Assembly: GCA_964514055.1 (NCBI GenBank)
Contig: CAZEPB010000029.1
Span: 1-20,729 of the forward strand
DNA: 20,729 nt
Reading direction: 5' to 3'
Origin: SG8-32-3 sp964514055
GTDB taxonomy: Archaea > Thermoproteota > Bathyarchaeia > Bathyarchaeales > Bathycorpusculaceae
The notes under the pieces are model-generated. The model was not told where the DNA came from. It was given only the letters and a program-made list of their open reading frames with translations, and did no database searches. Shown here one piece after another: positions 7,002-11,541 of this stretch. A program made the translations under genes and the position numbers. The stretch's first letter is position 1. Each line of letters opens with the position of its first letter.

Positions 7002-7115
7002 ATGAAAACCGTTAAGGTTACGGATAAAATATGGAAACAACTACAATTACGCAAATTAGAAGCCAACAAGAAGAGCCTGAACGCGGTAATCGAAGATCTG
7101 CTCAAAAGCAACTGA
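7002..7115 (+). CDS. Ribbon-helix-helix-like mini protein ahead of TnpB
   Basis: This 37-aa frame starts at ATG 7002 and ends at TGA 7113-7115. It reads MKTVKVTDKIWKQLQLRKLE and ends in an AVIEDLLKSN helix: one short beta strand, then two helices, the plan of ribbon-helix-helix (CopG/VapB-like) DNA-binding proteins, though short for a full one. TnpB follows five bases later. The second TnpB in this window has an equivalent leader gene (MKSLNVSAKTWKKVQELKLE). The conserved pairing implies a linked job, for example control of TnpB expression. That job is inference. Confidence 0.65.
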   Translation: MKTVKVTDKIWKQLQLRKLEANKKSLNAVIEDLLKSN

Positions 7116-7120
7116 AGAAC

Positions 7121-8167
7121 GTGCGCGTTATTCTTCGACCGCTTCGCCGACAGAAATATTGGCTACTGCGAAAAGCACACGCTATTCCTAAAGAGCTACT
7201 GCCAACGTACCAGAAGGGCACTTACTCCGAAGGTTGCACACGCATCATACACAATGCTATACAAAAAATGTGGCGCACCTGCCGACAAACAAAACAGATT
7301 CCCCTCGACAAGCAAAGTTTCAACATAGTGAAGCAAAAAGGTGTACTGTTCCTGAAGATTCAGACTGAGCTTATTCCCTTTCGCATTAAAGCCGTTAACA
7401 AACTTGATGATTTACTGCTGAACCATTATAACAGTGCTGTTGTTTGGATGAAAGGCGATAAGTGGATAGCTGACGTGCAGGTTGAAGTGGAAAATCACTA
7501 TGTTGTAGGCAGACCCGAAGCCGTTATAGGTATAGACTTAGGTAAGTTTCATACATGCTACTCAGTTTGGATAGGTGGCAAGGAAGTTTACCGTGCATTT
7601 GACAGTTGTGGAACACTGCATAAAGCCATGATGCGCCTACAACAGGACATAGCTAAGGCTCAGGCAAACTTTGAGGGCACTCGCAGGCAACTATCACGAA
7701 AACTGAAACCGTTATACGCTAAGAGAAAAGCGGTTCTCCGACAATACTACGGTACTCTACGGAATAGAATTTTACGCCATATCCCCACAGGCTACAACGC
7801 AGTCTTTGCCATAGAAGACTTAGATTCTTTACCACGCGCAGAACTCAACAAGGCACTACGTACATGGGCACATCAAGAACTAGCTAACGGAATATTCGCA
7901 AGCCAGATAGAATGGAATGGCTACAAACTCATAAAAGTAAACCCAAGAGGAACAACGCATACATGCTGGAAATGCCAAAAACCAGTTAAAGACAACGGCA
8001 AGCAACGAAAAATAATTTGCCCAGAATGTTACCCGAAAGGGTTAGACCGTGATTTGAACGGCGCTAGGAATATTGCACATCGCTACATGCTAATGTGCAA
8101 CCCACAACATACTTGCAGTGGGCGAACCTCGATTACCCCTTTAAAGCTACATGCGACATGCGGATAA
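7121..8167 (+). CDS. tnpB: TnpB RNA-guided nuclease (IS200/IS605 type)
   Basis: GTG 7121 is chosen because the longer frame from 7031 overlaps the small RHH gene and does not look like TnpB. The start then reads MRVILRPLRRQKYWL, which lines up with the head of the other TnpB. Length is 348 aa. The RuvC triad is intact: Asp139 in GIDLG, Glu232 in AIEDLDSLPR, Asp311 in DRDLNGARNIA. A four-Cys zinc site lies between (CWKC at 282-285 and CPEC at 300-303). TnpB cleaves DNA using an omega RNA made from the transposon end. No TnpA is present, so the gene cannot move by itself here. A CRISPR array begins 60 bases after its stop. An 8-bp inverted repeat spans the stop codon. Confidence 0.9.
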   Translation: MRVILRPLRRQKYWLLRKAHAIPKELLPTYQKGTYSEGCTRIIHNAIQKMWRTCRQTKQIPLDKQSFNIVKQKGVLFLKIQTELIPFRIKAVNKLDDLLLNHYNSAVVWMKGDKWIADVQVEVENHYVVGRPEAVIGIDLGKFHTCYSVWIGGKEVYRAFDSCGTLHKAMMRLQQDIAKAQANFEGTRRQLSRKLKPLYAKRKAVLRQYYGTLRNRILRHIPTGYNAVFAIEDLDSLPRAELNKALRTWAHQELANGIFASQIEWNGYKLIKVNPRGTTHTCWKCQKPVKDNGKQRKIICPECYPKGLDRDLNGARNIAHRYMLMCNPQHTCSGRTSITPLKLHATCG

Positions 8168-8172
8168 TCGAG
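8128..8172 (+). other. Inverted repeat across the TnpB stop codon
   Basis: CTCGATTA (8128-8135) and TAATCGAG (8165-8172) can pair as an 8-bp stem with a 29-base loop. The loop holds the tandem heptamer ACATGCG ACATGCG. TnpB omega RNAs usually overlap the 3' end of tnpB and are structured, so this may be part of one; it could also be a terminator-like stem. Confidence 0.4.
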
Positions 8173-8226
8173 AAAAACATGAAAATTGAAGTGAAAGCAT
8201 GGAACCGAACCATTTGGTGCAACTCG

Positions 8227-8472
8227 GTTACAACGACAAAAACGAAACAATACCAATTGCAAGGTCAAGTACCACCATAACGGGGTCTGTGTCTTTGCTT
8301 AGTTACAACGACAAAAACGAAACAATACCAATTGCAAGCCATGAAGACTTATGTCAACCTATGCGCTTGACATCTGCGTTACAACGACAAAAACGAGAAA
8401 TTACCAATTGCAAGACCCCCAACTTTTTTTGATGTAATCGGGCAGTTCTTTTCTAGTTACAACGACAAAAAC
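8227..8472 (+). CRISPR. Mini-CRISPR array A: three full repeats, one partial, three spacers
   Basis: The 37-bp repeats lie at 8227-8263, 8302-8338 and 8378-8414. They begin GTTACAACGAC and end ACCAATTGCAAG. The first two are identical and the third has three changes. A fourth keeps only its first 17 bases (8456-8472). Spacers are 8264-8301 (38 nt), 8339-8377 (39 nt) and 8415-8455 (41 nt). Degenerate repeats at the right end put the leader at the left, after TnpB, and transcription on the plus strand. The ATTGCAAG end is like the 8-base handle of Cas6-processed type I/III crRNAs. No cas gene is in the window, so host proteins would have to act in trans. Spacer 3 matches the homologue of the 6231-6854 gene. 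The rest of 8473-8552 holds only a short CACTT/AAGTG hairpin at the next gene's stop. Confidence 0.92.
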
Positions 8473-8552
8473 CCTTTGGGAGTCAAATTTTACCTATAAA
8501 GAAAAATAGGGAGATTGTAAGCTAAAAAGCTTCGTGTATAAAGCGTCACTTT

Positions 8553-8969
8553 TTAAGTGAGAGGCGAAACTTCCCCATGCATGCTTAGGTTGACTTGCGC
8601 GCCCGAGGTTTGCTGGAACGATATTTTGATGCCCATGTCGTATTCGTATGCCTCCAGAATCAGTGGATAGCGCCATGATCTGCCGACGTGTCCCATAGCG
8701 GAAACTTCAATCTTCTTAACTTTGACCCATGTTAAAGGTGAGGTTGTGACGTTCTTGCACTGTTCGATGTTCACTATGGTTTCGTCTTTGACTGCGGCGT
8801 CGACCTCGTAGATTTTGGCTTTGCTGCCCGCCTTGACCTTGTAGTAGCCTACGGTGCTGGAAACGCCATCGATAACCATGCCCGTGATTGTGGTTTCCGA
8901 TGTTGCGCCAGGATGCACCGCAATTATGTTGAAGGGTTTGGGAGAACCTCTTAAAGTATATTCGCTCAT
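8553..8969 (-). CDS. Virion-like protein of unknown family
   Basis: ATG 8969 gives 138 aa (MSEYTLRGSPKPFNIIAVHP). The frame is open to 9002, and GTG 8984 is another possible start, which would overlap the end of the upstream gene. The product is beta-rich throughout: IIAVHPGATSETTITG, YYKVKAGSKAKIYEVDAAV, VKVKKIEVSAMGHVGRSW, and a final ISFQQTSGAQVNLSMHGE. There is no membrane segment or catalytic motif. It is closely linked with the 8975-9685 gene, and the pair may encode interacting virion parts. This is inference from composition and from the fact that a sister copy of its partner is a CRISPR target. Confidence 0.7.
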   Translation of the reverse strand: MSEYTLRGSPKPFNIIAVHPGATSETTITGMVIDGVSSTVGYYKVKAGSKAKIYEVDAAVKDETIVNIEQCKNVTTSPLTWVKVKKIEVSAMGHVGRSWRYPLILEAYEYDMGIKISFQQTSGAQVNLSMHGEVSPLT

Positions 8970-8974
8970 GTTGT

Positions 8975-9685
8975 TCACGTCCACTTTCCTAGTCCTCGCC
9001 AAGCATCGACGAGGGCTTGCACCTGCGCTTTTGTGGCGTCAACCGGTATCGGCTGCGAAATCTTCATGTTAGCCTTAAAGTTATAGTCAAACGTTTTTCT
9101 ACCGTAAACCGTGTACCACTTTGGTTCAGGCCGATACTTCTTCGCTAAAATCGCCATGATAACGTCCACGTCAGTTATGTACTTGATGTTGTAAACGCCG
9201 TAGTTGAAGCGGATGTAGGGGTCAATCGTTTCTGAGCCGTACTGATTGTAGAATACCCAGTCCAAATGCACTTTTGGAATAGCCATCACATCAACGGGAG
9301 GCCACATGAAACCGTAGGGTTGACCAATCGTTCCCGGAAGCAAGTCATGGTAGTCTGACTGCACATAACCGCTGATCCACGACGGATAAATCCAAGTCGC
9401 AGGGAAGCTCTCAAGGTTAACCTCAATCAAATAGTCATCATCATCATAGTAAAACATGTCGTTAAGGGTTACACCGCCGAAGGTTCCTGATAGCCGTACT
9501 GTGCCGCTGTTTCCTGCGGGAGCAATCTGAACGCCGAGTTTGCCGTATTCAAAGGGGCGCACCATTTTGTCAATGACCTTAAAGGGTATGATGCCTTGGC
9601 CTTGCTTAGTGATTGCATGAAGAACGCCGATGTCATTAATGTCCAAAAAGACTTTTTTCTCATTCAAATTTTTTTCAACCACCAA
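8975..9685 (-). CDS. Virion-like protein; homologue is targeted by spacer 9799-9837
   Basis: Protein of 236 aa from TTG 9685 or the adjacent GTG 9682. A CTTTTAAG box near 9706-9714 is centred about 26 bases upstream, so the start is leaderless. Residues 1-40 (MVVEKNLNEKKVFLDINDIG, then HAITKQGQGIIPFKV) are helical to beta. The middle is beta- and aromatic-rich (MFYYDDDDYLIEVNLE, WIYPSWISGYVQSDYHD, YGFMWPPVDV). The end holds a helix (ATKAQVQALVDAWRGLGKWT). The Trp/Tyr load and lack of catalytic motifs fit a structural protein. The DNA for HAITKQGQGIIPF is matched by the spacer in array C with third-position changes only. No family recognised. Confidence 0.72.
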   Translation of the reverse strand: MVVEKNLNEKKVFLDINDIGVLHAITKQGQGIIPFKVIDKMVRPFEYGKLGVQIAPAGNSGTVRLSGTFGGVTLNDMFYYDDDDYLIEVNLESFPATWIYPSWISGYVQSDYHDLLPGTIGQPYGFMWPPVDVMAIPKVHLDWVFYNQYGSETIDPYIRFNYGVYNIKYITDVDVIMAILAKKYRPEPKWYTVYGRKTFDYNFKANMKISQPIPVDATKAQVQALVDAWRGLGKWT

Positions 9686-9705
9686 AATAGAATAGGTATT
9701 TTGAG

Positions 9706-9714
9706 CTTAAAAGA
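9706..9714 (-). promoter_or_regulatory. TATA-like box for the 9685 gene
   Basis: CTTTTAAGC on the minus strand is about 26 bases before TTG 9685 with no ribosome binding site between, in line with a leaderless transcript. Confidence 0.45.
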
Positions 9715-9761
9715 TTTTCAGTTTAAGGAAAAATCAAAAGTCAGCGCGAGGTATCTATTAT

Positions 9762-10027
9762 CTTTCAATCCCGCTAATAGCGCTTATTGCGTTGCATCTT
9801 GAAGGGTATTATGCCTTGACCTTGCTTAGTGATCGCGCTTTCAATCTCTCCTTTCAATCCCTTTGGTAGCTTCATACGCATTGCATCTNNNNNNNNNNNN
9901 NNNNNNNNNNNNNNNNNNNNNNNNNNNNNNNNNNNNNNNNNNNNNNNNNNNNNNNNNNNNNNNNNNNNNNNNNNNNNNNNNNNNNNNNGCCTTTCAATCC
10001 CTTTGGTAGCTTCATACGCATTGCATC
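9762..10027 (-). CRISPR. Mini-CRISPR array C, interrupted by an N gap
   Basis: Two identical 37-bp repeats lie at 9851-9887 and 9991-10027. Read on the minus strand they begin GATGCAATGCG and end GGGATTGAAAG. A diverged one at 9762-9798 keeps both ends but not the middle. ATTGAAAG at the 3' end is the usual archaeal type I/III handle and sets the minus strand as sense. The degenerate repeat then lies at the trailer end. The visible spacer is 9799-9837 (39 nt), followed by a 13-nt extra repeat end at 9838-9850. The gap at 9889-9988 hides further spacers. The spacer matches the neighbouring 8975-9685 gene at 34 of 39 bases, all changes synonymous. Confidence 0.88.
9889..9988. other. Assembly gap of 100 N inside array C
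   Basis: Both sides of the gap end in the same CRISPR repeat. The even size marks a placeholder, so the true number of repeats and spacers is unknown. Arrays that vary between members of a population often break assemblies like this. Confidence 0.9.
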
Positions 10028-10030
10028 AGT

Positions 10031-10142
10031 GGTCGCTTAACGTTAGAGACTACGTTAAGCGCGTTGTTTACCTTTGTTCTTTTACGATTATCTATGCGTC
10101 GTGTAGGCGTTTATATAGATAATCGACCTAAGCGACCTTAGG
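10031..10142 (-). ncRNA. Candidate structured RNA between TnpB and array C
   Basis: The 112 bases around and after the second TnpB stop hold four perfect inverted repeats: CCTAAG/CTTAGG (10127-10142, four-base loop, over the stop), an 11-bp stem CGATTATCTAT/ATAGATAATCG (10085-10095 with 10115-10125), a 10-bp stem CGCTTAACGT/ACGTTAAGCG (10034-10043 with 10052-10061), and a long-range GGTCGCTTA (10031-10039) with TAAGCGACC (10129-10137). The last one competes with two of the others. The place, directly 3' of tnpB, is where an omega RNA lies; it could equally be an array leader or terminator. Confidence 0.5.
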
Positions 10143-11282
10143 TGGCTCCACAGAAAGCGGTGGAGCTGGCTGAATCGGCTGAGACGCCTCAGCTTTTATA
10201 GATTCAACCCATTTATCATGCATGGCTTTGCCGCCGAAAGCGATGTTTAATGCCGCATTTAAATCACGGTTATAGTTGGTTAAGCAACGCTTCTTGCTCG
10301 TGCAGGTGAAGCTTCGGCTGCCGCCTAACGTTTTGTTTACGGTTCCGCATATGTGGCATCGTTTACTTGTACCCGACGGATTCACATCAATAACTTTATA
10401 GCCTTTAGATGCGAGCATAGCAGGCAACATGCCCATATGCCACTTCTGCATCAGAATCGAACGCAACTTCTTGTTTTTCGGTAGCTGAAACTTGTACAGC
10501 CTCTTAGGGTCTTCAACGCAGAAAACAACGTTTCTGCCTACGGGTAAAACCTTCTCGATGTCGCTAATGAATTCGCCCCATTTGTTTTTAGCAATCATCT
10601 GGATTCTATGATTTAACTTATCGCATTTGTCGTTGTAGCCTTCAGTTCTCTGTATATCAGTTATTTGCTGTTGCAACCTCTCAATCGCCAAGTTGTACGT
10701 GTAAGTTGGAAATTTACCGACCTCCAAAACTTTTTTATCGCCGTCAACGATGGCGAACCATGTTGGGTAATAAAGGTTTACGTCTACGCCTACAAAAGCA
10801 GTTTCTTTAAAATTTGGGTTCCACTTTTCTTCAGCATCAACCACGAAGTAAGCGATTATAGGAGAAGTTTGCCATCCAAGCTGAGAATTAACGAAAAGTA
10901 TGGAGCCGAAAAAGTTTTGCTGTTCCTTTTTCTCAAGACAATGCAATAATAGGTGATGGTAATATTTGTTGTACTGTAAATTCATTGGAATCATATGTCT
11001 GCCTGTTTTGTCAAGAGACAACTCTAGAAAAGGCTGTCCTGAATCATCAATAGATAATGCAGCGTTGCCATCATCGAAAAGAATAGTTTTTCCGCGAAAC
11101 CTCAATATATCCCTTGAAAAAAGGTCTATGAAACGAGCATTTAATGTAGGGTCTTCAGCCGTTAAGAAACGGTAAAGCTCTTTTCCTTCTATTGCACGCT
11201 TAAGTTTTTTAGCATTATAAAACAGCCACTCACGGTCTTTCTTAAGAGGCTTAAGATTCACCTTAACTGTTTTCTTCACCAT
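10128..11282 (-). CDS. tnpB: TnpB RNA-guided nuclease, second and divergent copy
   Basis: Protein of 384 aa from ATG 11282, with GGAG about 11 bases upstream. RuvC residues are Asp167 in GVDVN, Glu257 in FCVEDPKRL and Asp340 in NRDLNAALNIA, so the nuclease looks intact. The zinc site has Cys309/312 (CHIC) and Cys327/333 (CTSKKRC). The head MVKKTVKVNLKPLKKDREWL is typical of the family. It shares little sequence with the first TnpB outside motifs, so the two are not recent copies of each other. The last 30 residues are Pro-rich. It follows an RHH-like gene by six bases. It is flanked by CRISPR array C after its 3' end and array B before its promoter. No TnpA is seen. Confidence 0.9.
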   Translation of the reverse strand: MVKKTVKVNLKPLKKDREWLFYNAKKLKRAIEGKELYRFLTAEDPTLNARFIDLFSRDILRFRGKTILFDDGNAALSIDDSGQPFLELSLDKTGRHMIPMNLQYNKYYHHLLLHCLEKKEQQNFFGSILFVNSQLGWQTSPIIAYFVVDAEEKWNPNFKETAFVGVDVNLYYPTWFAIVDGDKKVLEVGKFPTYTYNLAIERLQQQITDIQRTEGYNDKCDKLNHRIQMIAKNKWGEFISDIEKVLPVGRNVVFCVEDPKRLYKFQLPKNKKLRSILMQKWHMGMLPAMLASKGYKVIDVNPSGTSKRCHICGTVNKTLGGSRSFTCTSKKRCLTNYNRDLNAALNIAFGGKAMHDKWVESIKAEASQPIQPAPPLSVEPPKVA

Positions 11283-11288
11283 AAAAAT

Positions 11289-11417
11289 CTACTCCGTTTT
11301 TATGTTAGCCCTTTTGAAGATTTCTTCCATGACTTCTTCAGCATTCTTCTTTTCCCATTCAAGCTTAAGTTCCTGAACCTTTTTCCATGTTTTAGCAGAG
11401 ACATTAAGCGATTTCAT
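11289..11417 (-). CDS. Ribbon-helix-helix-like mini protein ahead of the second TnpB
   Basis: This 42-aa frame starts at ATG 11417 and ends at TAG 11289-11291, reading MKSLNVSAKTWKKVQELKLE and then a charged helix EEVMEEIFKRA. One strand and two helices match the RHH plan, and the pattern MK--(K/N)V---WK--Q--KLE is shared with the 7002-7115 product. A strong TATA box lies 28 bases before the ATG. TnpB starts six bases after the stop, so the two are one operon. Likely a DNA-binding partner or repressor of the TnpB unit (inference). Confidence 0.68.
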   Translation of the reverse strand: MKSLNVSAKTWKKVQELKLEWEKKNAEEVMEEIFKRANIKTE

Positions 11418-11440
11418 AAATAAATAATTACTTAATCACC

Positions 11441-11450
11441 TATTTATACT
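11441..11450 (-). promoter_or_regulatory. TATA box for the second RHH-TnpB operon
   Basis: AGTATAAATA on the minus strand is centred about 28 bases before ATG 11417 with CGTAAA just upstream as a possible BRE. It gives a leaderless mRNA. The CRISPR repeat of array B starts only six bases beyond it. Confidence 0.65.
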
Positions 11451-11455
11451 TTTAC

Positions 11456-11541
11456 GTTACAACGACAAAAACGAAACAATACCAATTGCAAGGGCACGTT
11501 TTCCGTGACAACGACAAAAAGAGGCAACTACCAATTGCAAA
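11456..11541 (+). CRISPR. CRISPR array B remnant: two repeats with a 12-nt insert
   Basis: Repeat 11456-11492 is identical to the full repeat of array A. The second, 11505-11541, keeps the ACAACGACAAAAA start and the TACCAATTGCAA end but has about nine changes between and around. Only 12 bases separate them, far below a working spacer. Those 12 bases plus the next five (GTGAC) are identical to 11684-11700 in the adjacent glycosyltransferase gene. It looks like a decayed array, an abortive integration or a local copying event. Confidence 0.7.

Noticed and set aside
7031..7120. Longer N-terminus for the first TnpB from ATG 7031.
   Set aside because: This part lies out of frame over the RHH gene and reads as a polar shadow; GTG 7121 aligns with the start of the second TnpB.
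7121..8167. A full IS200/IS605 transposon.
   Set aside because: There is no TnpA gene and I could not define left and right ends around either TnpB.
8264..8301. Spacer 1 of array A encodes SSTTITGSV in one frame, like SETTITGMV in the 8553-8969 gene.
   Set aside because: Only about half of the bases agree and the rest of the peptide differs, so chance cannot be excluded, unlike the two spacers with wobble-only differences.
8339..8377. Spacer 2 of array A.
   Set aside because: I looked for its translations in all six frames among the window's proteins and saw no match; its target is not in this window.
7121..8472. A complete new type V CRISPR system with TnpB as effector.
   Set aside because: The repeats end like type I/III handles, the proteins have ordinary TnpB size and motifs, and no adaptation genes are visible. 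Kept only as one hypothesis in the TnpB finding.
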